Part shown: one piece after another, positions 55,750 to 64,000 of the stretch
Layout: every line of letters begins with the position of its first letter
How positions within the stretch are numbered: position 1 is the first letter of the stretch
Origin: DATBSL01 sp963729875
GTDB taxonomy: Bacteria; Acidobacteriota; Vicinamibacteria; Fen-336
Assembly (NCBI GenBank): GCA_963729875.1
Contig: CAVSPR010000004.1
Location: 496,001-560,000, forward strand
Length of the DNA: 64,000 bases
Direction: 5' to 3'
Notes under the pieces: generated by a model
Databases searched by the model: none
What the model saw: the letters and a program-made list of their open reading frames with translations, nothing else
Told to the model about the DNA's origin: nothing
Position numbers and translations under genes: made by a program

Positions 55750-56907
55750 ATGGTCGAGCCCGGGCAGGACCCGGAGGAGGGCGAGGGCCTCACCCTCCAG
55801 GGCAGCATCGAGGAAACCTCCGTCCCCGAGCTGCTCAAGTCCGTGCTGGGCAGCGGGGAAACGGGCGTCCTCACCTTCCGCAAGGGCGACGTCACCAAGA
55901 GCGTCCACCTGCACATGGGCCGCGTGGTGTACGCGCGGTCCAGCAACCCCGACGAGCGGCTCGGGGAGGACCTGCTGCTGCGCGGCAAGATCACCGCCCG
56001 CCAGTACCTCGACGCGAGCCGCCTCATCAGCCCGGGGCGGCGGCTGGGGACGATCCTCGTCGAGCTCGGGGCCCTCGAGCCCGAGGACCTCATCGCCGCG
56101 ATCGAGCACCACGTGAAGGAGATCCTGCTCGACGTCTTCACCTGGGCGTCGGGGGAGTACGAGCTCGTGATGACCGAGCCGGGACGCGACGACGTCATCG
56201 CCCTCAACCTCTCCACCGAGATGCTCATCCTCGAGGGGATCCGCCGCACCCGGTCGTGGAGCCGCATCTTCCGCGGGATCGGGGGGGACCTCGACTCCGT
56301 GCCGATGCCGACCGGCAACACGGACGCGCTCATCCGGATCGAGCTCACCGAGGAGGAGCAGGAGGTGCTCGCCCACTTGAACGGGCGGGCCACGGTCGAG
56401 CAGATCTGCCAGGTGTCCTACCTCTCCAACATCGAGACCTGCCGCGTCCTGTGGGCCCTCATGGTGCTCGGCCTCGTGCGCCGCGGGCAGCCCAGCGAGG
56501 CGGCGGCCCGCGAGGAAGGGATCGCCCGCCAGGAGCGGGAGCTGGACCTCGAGAGCATCGTCGAGCGCTTCAACCAGATGCTGAACCGCATCTACTCCTT
56601 CCTCCAGGGGCGGGTGGGGCACGAGGCCGACGACTTCATGGACGAGGCCCTCGCCCGGATCGCCGGGCAGTACGAGCTGCTCTTCTACGGTGTCGACCTC
56701 AAGCAGTACGGCCGGGCCGACTACGACCAGCTGCTCGCCAACGTCGCGGACCTCCCGGCCGACGAGCGGCAGCGGCTGATGCTGGCCGGCCTCAACGAGC
56801 TCGTGGCCGCGATCCAGCTGGGGGTCCGCGAGAGGCTGGGCGCGCAGGAGATCGCGGTCGTCTCGGGCATAATCAAGGAGGCCTACCGCCGGCTCGGCGT
56901 CGGGTAG
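55750..56907 (+). CDS. DUF4388 (PATAN-like) protein
   Basis: 385 residues. The N-terminal DUF4388 domain (residues 10-130) has LQGSIEETSVPELLKSVLGSG, GVLTFRKGDVTKSVHLHMGRVVYA. A winged-helix-like middle part (HLNGRATVEQICQVSYL) follows, then a helical C-terminal region. These domains appear in regulatory proteins of motile bacteria, often linked to gliding or type IV pilus control. It lies 3 bases after slipin. Role in this operon unknown. Confidence 0.72.
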   Translation: MVEPGQDPEEGEGLTLQGSIEETSVPELLKSVLGSGETGVLTFRKGDVTKSVHLHMGRVVYARSSNPDERLGEDLLLRGKITARQYLDASRLISPGRRLGTILVELGALEPEDLIAAIEHHVKEILLDVFTWASGEYELVMTEPGRDDVIALNLSTEMLILEGIRRTRSWSRIFRGIGGDLDSVPMPTGNTDALIRIELTEEEQEVLAHLNGRATVEQICQVSYLSNIETCRVLWALMVLGLVRRGQPSEAAAREEGIARQERELDLESIVERFNQMLNRIYSFLQGRVGHEADDFMDEALARIAGQYELLFYGVDLKQYGRADYDQLLANVADLPADERQRLMLAGLNELVAAIQLGVRERLGAQEIAVVSGIIKEAYRRLGVG

Positions 56908-56932
56908 GCCGCTCGAGAAGGAAGGGTAAGGC

Positions 56933-57640
56933 TTGGCCCAGGACGATTACTACTACGAGATCCAGCTGACCAACAAGCAGCTGGTCTTCTACTTCATGGC
57001 CGGGGCGGCGGGGCTCATCCTGAGCTTCCTCGCCGGGGTCATGGTCGGCCGCGGCGTCGACGGCGGGGGAGAGACCCGCCCGATCGCGGAGGAGCGGGTC
57101 GTGGCGGAACAGTCTCCGGCTCCCGCCGCGGCGACACCGTCTCCCGACTACAGCTACCCGCAGCGGCTCGAGTCCGACCGCCCCGCGGAGGGCCTCGACC
57201 GACCTCGCCCGGCCGGCGCCGCTACCCCGGCCGCCACTCCGGCCGCGAGCCCGCCCCCGGTCCGGCCGGCGGCGTCGCCCGCCGCGACCCCGACTCCCGC
57301 TCCGTCCCTGCCGACGCCGCCTCCGCCATCGGCGACGACCTCGGCCGTCGCCACACCGCGGCCCTCGACCCCGGCCACCGGGCCCCTCCCGAAGGCGCTC
57401 GCGCCCTCGGCGGCCGGCTTCGCGATCCAGGTCGGCGCCTTCAAGGACCGGGCGAGCGCGGACGGTGTCGTCCGGAACCTGAAGGCGCGCGGCCTGCCCG
57501 CTTACACGATCGCCCCGGCCGGGCGAGGCGGAGGCCTGTTCACCGTCCGCGTCGGGGTCTACCGCGACCGGGCCGACGCCGAGGCCGTGCAGGGCCGCCT
57601 GCGCGACGACAAGTTCCAGCCCTACATCCTCAAGCAGTAG
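56933..57640 (+). CDS. SPOR-domain membrane protein
   Basis: TTG 56933 preceded by GAAGGGTAAGG. 235 residues: one membrane helix near residues 19-42, a long Pro/Ala/Thr/Ser spacer, then a SPOR domain (GFAIQVGAFKDRASADGVVRNL and FTVRVGVYRDRADAEAVQGRL). SPOR domains bind denuded septal peptidoglycan, so it may be recruited to the division site. Confidence 0.82.
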   Translation: MAQDDYYYEIQLTNKQLVFYFMAGAAGLILSFLAGVMVGRGVDGGGETRPIAEERVVAEQSPAPAAATPSPDYSYPQRLESDRPAEGLDRPRPAGAATPAATPAASPPPVRPAASPAATPTPAPSLPTPPPPSATTSAVATPRPSTPATGPLPKALAPSAAGFAIQVGAFKDRASADGVVRNLKARGLPAYTIAPAGRGGGLFTVRVGVYRDRADAEAVQGRLRDDKFQPYILKQ

Positions 57641-57641
57641 C

Positions 57642-58538
57642 GTGACGGCACCTTCCAGGGGGGCGGCGACGCCCCCGCCGGCTCGCCTGCCCGAGTGGGC
57701 CCGCAAGACGGGCCCCCTCGCCCCGGGGACCCGCGACGTGAAGGTCCTGCTGCGGCAGAAGGCGCTCCACACGGTGTGCGAGGAGGCGCGCTGTCCCAAC
57801 CTCGGGGAGTGCTTCACCCGCGGCACCGCGACGTTCCTGCTGCTCGGCGACCGCTGCACCCGCCGGTGCGGCTACTGCTCCGTGTCCACCGCGCGTCCCC
57901 TGCCGCCCGATCCCGCCGAGCCCGAGCGCGTGGCGGAGGCCGCCCGCCGCATGGGCCTGCGCTACGTCGTGCTCACCTCCGTCGACCGCGACGACCTCGC
58001 CGACGGGGGCGCCTCCCACTTCGCCGCCACGGTGAGGGAGGTGAGGCGCTCGCTCCCCGGGGCCCGCGTCGAGGTCCTGACCCCGGACTTCAAGGGAGAC
58101 CCCGACGCGCTCGCCGCCCTGCTGGAGTCGGAGCCGGACGTCTTCAACCACAACATCGAGACCGTGCCGCGCCTGTTCCCCCGGCTGCGGCCGCAGGGAC
58201 GCTACCGGCTCAGCCTGGAGGTGCTGTCCGAGGCGAGGCGCATCCGCCCGGGGCAGGTGACCAAGAGCGGCCTCATGGTGGGGCTCGGCGAGACGGACGC
58301 GGAGATCGTGCCGGTGCTCTCGGACCTGCGTGCGGCGGGCGTCGACATCGTGACGATCGGCCAGTACCTGCGCCCGACGCGAGCGCACGAGCCCGTCGAC
58401 CGGTACGTCACGCCCGAGAGGTTCCGGGACTTCGAGGGCGAGGCCCGGCGGATCGGGTTCCCGACCGTCTACGCGGGCGTCTTCGTCCGCTCGTCCTTCA
58501 ACGCGGAAGAGGTCTACCGCGGCGGGGGGGCGAGCTGA
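57642..58538 (+). CDS. lipA: Lipoyl synthase
   Basis: Radical SAM enzyme that inserts sulfur into octanoyl groups. 298 residues. The auxiliary cluster motif CEEARCPNLGEC and the radical SAM motif CTRRCGYC are both present, as are the HNIETVPRLFPRLRP segment and the C-terminal RSSFNAEE motif. GTG 57642 lies one base after the SPOR gene stop. Confidence 0.95.
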   Translation: MTAPSRGAATPPPARLPEWARKTGPLAPGTRDVKVLLRQKALHTVCEEARCPNLGECFTRGTATFLLLGDRCTRRCGYCSVSTARPLPPDPAEPERVAEAARRMGLRYVVLTSVDRDDLADGGASHFAATVREVRRSLPGARVEVLTPDFKGDPDALAALLESEPDVFNHNIETVPRLFPRLRPQGRYRLSLEVLSEARRIRPGQVTKSGLMVGLGETDAEIVPVLSDLRAAGVDIVTIGQYLRPTRAHEPVDRYVTPERFRDFEGEARRIGFPTVYAGVFVRSSFNAEEVYRGGGAS

Positions 58539-60058
58539 GCGACTGGCGCCGGGAGGGGCTGGCCGCGCTCTCGGGCCTGCTCCTCTTCCTCTCCTTCCCG
58601 AAGTTCGGTCACGGGGCGGTCGCCTGGGTGGCGCTCGCGCCGCTGCTGACGGCCCTGCCGGGCACGTCGGGCTGGCGCGCGGCTCGCCTCGGCTACGTGA
58701 CGGGAGCGGTTTCGTCGATCGGCCTCCTCTACTGGACGGCGCTGGTGGTCATCCAGTACGGGGGCCTGGCCCTCCCGGCCGGGATCCTGGTGATGGTCGC
58801 CCTCTGCCTCGCGTTCTCGCTCTTCCACGCGCTGTTCGGCTGGGCCGGGGCCCGCCTCGCCTCGGCCTTCGGGCCGGCCGGGCTCCTCGGTGCGCCCGTC
58901 GTCTGGGTGGGGCTCGAGTACGCCCGCACGCACACGTTCTTCTCGTTCCCCTGGGTGCTCCTCGGCTACAGCCAGCACGCGCTGCTGCCCTTCGCCCAGG
59001 TCGCCTCGATCACCGCGGTGTACGGCGTCTCCTTCCTCGTGTGTGCGGCCTCGGCCCTGCTCGCGTACGCCGCCGTCGAGGCGGGCCCGTCGAGGCGCCG
59101 CGTCGCGCTCGCCGGCATCGTGGTCCTGGTGGCCGCGGCCTGGGGCTGGGGCCGATGGGAGATGGAGAGGCCCGTCCCGCAGACGGGGCGGGTGAGGGTC
59201 GGCCTCGTGCAGGGGGGCGTTCGGCAGGAAGACAAGTGGGTGCCGGAGTACGCCTCGGCCAACGTCGGCCGGCACCTGGAGCTCACCGAGAGGGCGGCCG
59301 ACGCGGGCGCCCGGCTCGTCGTCTGGCCGGAGTCCGCGGTGCCCTTCCTCTTCGACGAGGAGCCGGCTCTGGCGAGCCTCCTGAGGGAGCAAGCGCGCCG
59401 GCGGGGGATCTACCTCTTCTTCGGCAACGACGATCGCGAGGTCCTTCCCGGGGAGAGCCGCATCTACGTCGGGGCGAAGCTCCTCGACCCGTCGGGGGAG
59501 CTGGTGGCCCGCTACCACAAGATCCACCTCGTGCCCTTCGGCGAGTACGTGCCCCTCCAGCCGCTCTTCACGCTCGGAGGGCGCTTTGCCGCCAAGCTCG
59601 TCCAGGAGGTGTCGGACTTCTCGCCGGGGGAGGAGGCCAGCACCGGGGTGGTGGACGGCCACCGGATCGGCGGCTTCATCTGCTACGAGGCGATCTTCCC
59701 GTCCCTCGTGCGCCGCTTCGCCGCCGGCGGCGCCGAGCTGCTGGTGAACGTCACGAACGACGCGTGGTACGGCACGACCTCGGCGCCCCACCAGCACCTC
59801 GCCATGGCCGCCTTCCGCGCCATCGAGAACCGCCGCTATCTCGTCCGCGCGGCGAACACGGGGATCACCGCCGTCGTCGACCCGAGGGGGCGGGTGATCG
59901 CCCCGACCCGGCTCTTCGACACGACCGTCCTCGTCCGGGAGGTGCCGTTCGTCGCGGAGACCACCTTCTACACCCGCCACGGCAACCTCTTCGCGCAGGC
60001 CTGCTCCGCCCTCGCCCTGGCGCTCGTGGCCGCGACGCTAAGGCGCCGCGTCGGATAA
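58535..60058 (+). CDS. lnt: Apolipoprotein N-acyltransferase
   Basis: Adds the third acyl chain to lipoproteins at the inner membrane. About 507 residues: six or more N-terminal membrane segments, then a nitrilase-like domain with the catalytic triad Glu (WPESAVPF), Lys (YHKIHLVPFGEYVP) and Cys (GGFICYEAIFP). The C-terminus has one helix. No ATG, GTG or TTG fits before the first helix; a CTG at 58535, overlapping the lipA stop as CTGA, is the best start. Alternatively the G7 run just before hides an indel. Confidence 0.9.
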   Translation: MSDWRREGLAALSGLLLFLSFPKFGHGAVAWVALAPLLTALPGTSGWRAARLGYVTGAVSSIGLLYWTALVVIQYGGLALPAGILVMVALCLAFSLFHALFGWAGARLASAFGPAGLLGAPVVWVGLEYARTHTFFSFPWVLLGYSQHALLPFAQVASITAVYGVSFLVCAASALLAYAAVEAGPSRRRVALAGIVVLVAAAWGWGRWEMERPVPQTGRVRVGLVQGGVRQEDKWVPEYASANVGRHLELTERAADAGARLVVWPESAVPFLFDEEPALASLLREQARRRGIYLFFGNDDREVLPGESRIYVGAKLLDPSGELVARYHKIHLVPFGEYVPLQPLFTLGGRFAAKLVQEVSDFSPGEEASTGVVDGHRIGGFICYEAIFPSLVRRFAAGGAELLVNVTNDAWYGTTSAPHQHLAMAAFRAIENRRYLVRAANTGITAVVDPRGRVIAPTRLFDTTVLVREVPFVAETTFYTRHGNLFAQACSALALALVAATLRRRVG

Positions 60059-60079
60059 GATGGGCGGGAGGAGAACGAG

Positions 60080-61205
60080 TTGAGTGCAGACCTGAGGCAG
60101 CGCTTCGAGTCGCTGCGAGCGAGGGCCGCGGACGTTCGCGGCTATCTTTGAGGAAGCGAGGCTGACGGTCGAGCTCGACTCGCTCGAGCAGAAGATGGCC
60201 GCCACCGGCTTCTGGAACGACCAGGGTGTGGCCCAGAAGGTCCTGCAGCGCCGGAAGCGCCTCGAGTCCGACCTCGACCTGCTGAAGCGCGTTCGCACCC
60301 AGGAGGACGACGCCAAGGTCCTGGCCGACTGGCTCGAGGGGGGCGAGGACGTCGCGGCGGACTTCGCCCCGGCGCTCGACGCGCTCGAGTCCACCCTCGA
60401 GGCCGCCGAGTTCCAGAAGATGCTGGGCGGCGAGCACGACCGCGCCAACGCGATCCTCACCATCAACGCGGGTGCCGGCGGCACGGACAGCCAGGACTGG
60501 GCGGAGATGCTGCTGCGCATGTACCTGCGCTGGTGCGACCGCCGCGGATTCAAGCGCGACATCACCGACATCCAGGCGGGCGAGGAGGCGGGGATCAAGA
60601 GCGCCACCGTGATGGTGCAGGGCGAGTACGCCTTCGGCTACCTGGCGGCGGAGGCCGGGGTCCACCGCCTGGTCCGGATCAGCCCCTTCGATTCGAACGC
60701 GCGGCGCCAGACCTCGTTCGCCTCGGTGTTCGCCTGGCCGGAGATCGACGAGGCGATCCAGATCGAGGTCCTGGACAAGGACTTGCGGATCGACACCTAC
60801 CGCTCGAGCGGGGCGGGGGGCCAGCACGTCAACGTCACCGACTCGGCGGTGCGCCTCACCCACATCCCGACCGGGATCGTGGTCGCGTGCCAGAACGAGC
60901 GCAGCCAGATCCGCAACCGCGAGGTGGGGATGAAGATCCTCAAGGCCCGCCTGTACGAGCTCGAGCTGCAGAAGCGCCGGGAGAAGCTCGACGTGGTGGA
61001 GGCGGGCAAGAAGGACATCGCCTTCGGCAGCCAGATCCGCTCCTACGTGCTCCACCCCTACCGCATGGTGAAGGACCACCGGACGAAGCACGAGACCGGC
61101 AACCCGGACCGGGTCCTGGACGGCGACCTCGACGACTTCATCAAAGCGACGCTGGTGGCCAAGGCGAAGGGCACTCTTGGCCAGGCGGCCGCCGCCGAGG
61201 AGTAG
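60080..61205 (+). CDS. prfB: Peptide chain release factor 2 with programmed +1 frameshift
   Basis: Terminates translation at UGA and UAA. TTG 60080, after GGGAGGAG, starts a 23-codon first frame (LSADLRQRF...VRGYL) that stops at TGA 60149-60151. Skipping T60149 joins it to the main frame EEARLTVELDSLEQKMAATG. The total is about 374 residues, like other RF2 proteins. The GGQ motif (SSGAGGQHVN) and the RF2 recognition area (RISPFDSNARRQTSFASV) are present. The slippery CTT-TGA site follows the RGYL codons as in E. coli prfB, so this is a real autoregulatory recoding event. Confidence 0.95.
60141..60152 (+). promoter_or_regulatory. prfB recoding site (CTT TGA)
   Basis: GGC TAT CTT TGA G: the in-frame UGA at 60149-60151 follows the slippery CUU codon. 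RF2 shortage lets the ribosome slip forward one base. The upstream SD-like element is weaker than the AGGGGG of E. coli. Confidence 0.9.
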
Positions 61206-61217
61206 GACGGCCGGGGC

Positions 61218-62144
61218 ATGGGCTCGCGACCGGCATCGCTCGCGGGGGTCCTCCTGCTGGCGGCGGTCGCCGGCGGCTGCGAGGGACGGCCCTCCGCGGC
61301 CGGCACGGCCCCGGCGGCAGGCGGCCCGCCGACAGCCTGGGAGCTCGTGTTCGAGCGCGAGGTCGCCGGCAACGTCGACCTGTACGTCGTCCCCGCCGGC
61401 GGCGGCGCGGAGCGGCGGCTCACCGACGACCCGGGTGAGGACTTGCTCGCCCGCTGGAGCCCCGACGGCCGGCGCATCGTCTTCACCTCGAAGCGGACCG
61501 GCCACTATCAGCTCTGGGAGGTCCCGGCCGAGGGCGGCGCCGCGCGGCGCCTCCGCACGAACGGCGCGACCGAGTATCAGGCCGACCTCTCCCCGGACGG
61601 GCGCGAGCTCGCGTTCCTCTCCAACCTCGACGGGCCGGAGCGCCTGCTCGTGCAGGACCTGGGTTCCGGGGACGTACGCGAGGTCGTCCGACACGGCAAC
61701 CGCACGATCTTCGGCAACCCCCACTGGAGCCCCGACGGCCGCTTCATCACCTACTCGTCGAACTGGAGGATCGGCCACCACATCTACGTGGTGGAGGTGG
61801 CCACGCGGAAGGAGCGCCGCATCTCCGGGCTCACGAGCGGCGGGTGCGAGCCCCACTTCAGCCGCGACGGGCGGAAGGTCGTCTACGTCAGCCGCCGGCA
61901 CCTCGGGGACGAGTCGCGCCTGGTCGAGCAGGACCTCGCGACGGGGGAAGAGAAGGCGCTCGTGTCGTGGCCGGCCCTCAACTACGACCCCGTCTACTCC
62001 CCGGACGGCACCGAGCTCGCGTTCGCGTCGAACGTCACCGGCGAGTACGCCATCTACCGCCAGCGGCTCTCCGACGGGCAGGCCTGGCGCGTGACGTTCG
62101 GCCCGGGCGCCGCCCGCTGCCCCGACTACCGCCCGCTACGGTGA
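61218..62144 (+). CDS. TolB-like WD40/PD40 repeat lipoprotein
   Basis: 308 residues. The lipoprotein signal ends in AVAGGC. At least four beta-propeller repeats carry the PD40 core (RWSPDGRRIVFTS, DLSPDGRELAFLS, HWSPDGRFITYSS, VYSPDGTELAFAS). Related domains occur in TolB and exported peptidases. It is 12 bases after prfB and converges with the penicillin-binding protein gene, overlapping by 9 bases. Confidence 0.8.
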   Translation: MGSRPASLAGVLLLAAVAGGCEGRPSAAGTAPAAGGPPTAWELVFEREVAGNVDLYVVPAGGGAERRLTDDPGEDLLARWSPDGRRIVFTSKRTGHYQLWEVPAEGGAARRLRTNGATEYQADLSPDGRELAFLSNLDGPERLLVQDLGSGDVREVVRHGNRTIFGNPHWSPDGRFITYSSNWRIGHHIYVVEVATRKERRISGLTSGGCEPHFSRDGRKVVYVSRRHLGDESRLVEQDLATGEEKALVSWPALNYDPVYSPDGTELAFASNVTGEYAIYRQRLSDGQAWRVTFGPGAARCPDYRPLR

Positions 62145-64000
62145 GGCCTCCGGGGCGTGCGGCTCGGTGCCGGCCACGAAGGTCTCCATGCGGACGCCCG
62201 GCGTCCCGGGCAGGCCGGGCCGTCCCATCTCGTCCACCGGCACGAACACAACGTTGCCGGGGATGATGTACTCCTCGACGGGCCGGTCGGCGGTGACTGC
62301 GCCCCAGAACTCCATCCAGATCGGTAGCGCCGCGTCGGCGCCCGTCTCTCCGCGGCCGAGGGAGTCCTTCTTCTCGTCGAAGCCCACCCACACGCCGGCG
62401 GCGAGCGAGGGCTCGTAGCCGATGAACCAGGCGTCCGTGAAGTCGTTCGTGGTGCCGGTCTTGCCGGCGATGGGACGACCGAGGCGCCGCGCCCGCGCCG
62501 CGGTGCCCCTCTCCGCCACCCCCCGCAGGAGCGAGGTGAGGACGAACGCGGTGTCGGCGCGCAGGGCGTCGCTCGCCCGGGGAGTCGCCTCTTCGATCAC
62601 GTTGCCCTCGCGATCGGTGATCCGCTCGATGAGGACGGGCTTCATGCGGAGGCCCTGGTTGGCGAAGGTGGCGTAGGCTCCGACCATCTCGAGGAGCGTC
62701 GCCTCCCCGGCGCCGAGGGCGATCGGAAGATACGGTGGCAGCTCGCCGGCCAGGCCGAGCCGGCGCGCGTACTCGATGCCCTTCTCGATCCCCACCGCCT
62801 GCAGCGTCTTGACCGCGGGGATGTTGCGGCTCTGCTCCACCGCCCGGCGCAGGGGGATCGGGCCCATGTAGGCGCCGTCGTAGTTCTGCGGCGTCCACGC
62901 GGTGCCGTTCCAGGGGTTGGGGAAGCTGATCGGCGAGTCCACGATGATCGTGGAGGGGGTCCAGCCGAGTGTCTCCAGGGCGGCGGCGTAGACGATCGGC
63001 TTGAAGGCGGAGCCCACCTGCCGCATCGCCTGCGTGGCGCGGTTGAACTTGCTCTTCTCGAAATCGTACCCGCCGACCATGGCCCGCACCGCCCCCGAGC
63101 GCACCTCCATGGCGACGAGCGCCCCCTCGACCTTCGGCTCCTGCTCGAGCAGGACCGCGGCCTCCTTGCGCTCGGCGTCGAGGGAGACGATGCGGAAGGG
63201 GGCCACGACGCCGCGGGGCAGCACGTCGGCGAGGCTGGAGCGGCGCGTCCACGCGACGTCGGCGGGGAAGAGGCGCGCGCGGTAGTCGCCGATCTGCACG
63301 ACCGCGATCATCCGGTCGGAGGCGATCACCACTCCCCGCACCACGTCGCCCGCGGCGAAAGGCCAGTCCCACTCCTCGAGGTGGAGGGGCTCCGGCATCA
63401 GCCCGTCGACGAGCAGGCTCGTCTCCGGCCTGACGAAGCCGCGGGCGCGGCGGTCGAGGGTCCGCAGGCCGTCGCCCACGGCGCGGGCCGCCGAGCGCTG
63501 CATCGCGGGGTCCAGGGTCGTGTACACCCGGAGGCCTCCCTGGTAGATGCGCTGGCTGCCGTACTCCTTCTCCAGGTACTTGCGCACTTCCTCGAGGAAG
63601 TGGGGCGCGATCGAGGGCGGCTCCTTCCGCAGGTGCAGGCCCAGCGGCGCGCCCTTGGCCGCGTCGGCCTCCTCCCGGCTGATGTACTTCTCCTCGGCCA
63701 TGCGGTCGAGGACGTGGTTGCGGCGCTGGATGGCCCGCTCGGGGTGCTCGATCGGGCTCTGGCGGGCCGGGCTCTGGCCGATTCCCGCGATGAGGGCCGC
63801 CTCCGGCAGGGTCAGGTCCTTCACCGGCTTGCCGAAGAGGAAGCGGCTCGCCGCCTCCACCCCGTAGTTGCCGTTTCCGAAGTAGATCTGGTTGCAGTAG
63901 AGGGTGAGGATCTCCTCCTTCGTGAAGTTCTTCTCGATCTGGAAGGCGAGGATGCCCTCCTTGATCTTGCGCTCGTAGGTCTTCTCGGGGGTGAGGAAGA
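62136..64000 (-). CDS. Class A penicillin-binding protein (PBP1A-type), 5' end outside window
   Basis: Bifunctional peptidoglycan synthase. The frame is open to the right edge. Visible parts: the C-terminal portion of the GT51 glycosyltransferase domain (FTKEEILTLYCNQIYFGNGNYGVEAASRFLF and LTLPEAALIAGI), a linker domain, and the transpeptidase domain. The active-site serine is in VGSAFKPIVY, the SxN-type motif in EQSRNIP, and KTGTT in IAGKTGTTNDFTDAWFIGY. C-terminal tail is short and Pro-rich. The membrane anchor is not visible. Confidence 0.92.
   Translation of the reverse strand, partial: FLTPEKTYERKIKEGILAFQIEKNFTKEEILTLYCNQIYFGNGNYGVEAASRFLFGKPVKDLTLPEAALIAGIGQSPARQSPIEHPERAIQRRNHVLDRMAEEKYISREEADAAKGAPLGLHLRKEPPSIAPHFLEEVRKYLEKEYGSQRIYQGGLRVYTTLDPAMQRSAARAVGDGLRTLDRRARGFVRPETSLLVDGLMPEPLHLEEWDWPFAAGDVVRGVVIASDRMIAVVQIGDYRARLFPADVAWTRRSSLADVLPRGVVAPFRIVSLDAERKEAAVLLEQEPKVEGALVAMEVRSGAVRAMVGGYDFEKSKFNRATQAMRQVGSAFKPIVYAAALETLGWTPSTIIVDSPISFPNPWNGTAWTPQNYDGAYMGPIPLRRAVEQSRNIPAVKTLQAVGIEKGIEYARRLGLAGELPPYLPIALGAGEATLLEMVGAYATFANQGLRMKPVLIERITDREGNVIEEATPRASDALRADTAFVLTSLLRGVAERGTAARARRLGRPIAGKTGTTNDFTDAWFIGYEPSLAAGVWVGFDEKKDSLGRGETGADAALPIWMEFWGAVTADRPVEEYIIPGNVVFVPVDEMGRPGLPGTPGVRMETFVAGTEPHAPEASP

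Overview
The window looks like chromosomal DNA from a very GC-rich Gram-negative bacterium, most likely an Acidobacteriota member (Thermoanaerobaculia or a related class). This rests on the acidobacterial-looking type IV pilins, codon third positions that are nearly all G or C, Tat, Lnt and lipoprotein genes implying two membranes, and an archaeal/eukaryal-type prolyl-tRNA synthetase. No rRNA, tRNA, CRISPR array, prophage or insertion sequence was seen. Genes are packed tightly, often with 4-base start/stop overlaps, and no stretch over 300 bases lacks a gene.

Region 1 (1-10.4 kb) holds the end of a YfhO-like membrane protein and then the core type IV pilus locus: pilB, pilT, pilC, pilS, pilR and two tandem copies of the major pilin gene pilA. 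Each pilA copy has its own inverted repeat, a conserved 17-base upstream motif, a sigma-54 (-24/-12) promoter and a hairpin terminator. PilR, a sigma-54 activator encoded immediately upstream, is the obvious regulator.

Region 2 (10.4-20.3 kb) has an ABC-2 exporter with a TPR protein and a thioredoxin-like protein on the plus strand. Opposite it lies a minus-strand operon of surface-glycan type genes: a GT-C-like membrane protein, a methyltransferase-glycosyltransferase 2 fusion, a YfhO-like protein and a second methyltransferase. Region 3 (20.3-33 kb) returns to the pilus: prepilin peptidase pilD, a second histidine kinase, then fimT-pilV-pilX-pilY1 behind a third sigma-54 promoter carrying the same 17-base motif. 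It ends with a zinc-ribbon TPR protein, a coiled-coil secreted protein and a second sigma-54 response regulator. The second kinase and second regulator bracket the minor pilin genes and may form a pair.

Region 4 (33-53 kb) is mixed housekeeping: typA, a MobA-like nucleotidyltransferase, a COG2403-type predicted GTPase next to an ornithine carbamoyltransferase, aroB, two more GT-C-like membrane proteins, a TerC/Alx protein, proS, methyltransferases, a DUF2339-DUF3999 pair, a HEAT-repeat protein and a DUF192 protein. Region 5 (52.5-64 kb) has tatC-tatA and a long plus-strand series: NfeD-type protease, SPFH/slipin, DUF4388, SPOR, lipA, lnt, prfB with a programmed frameshift, and a TolB-like lipoprotein. 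It ends with a partial class A penicillin-binding protein on the minus strand.

At least six genes (pilB, pilC, the ABC ATPase, the complete yfhO-like gene, pilY1 and the isoaspartyl methyltransferase) are interrupted by one-base shifts, and the pilT tail probably is too. Two of the ten sites fall in G runs. The flanking reading frames are fully conserved, so I read these as assembly or sequencing indels rather than decayed genes. prfB is different: its break is the known programmed site.
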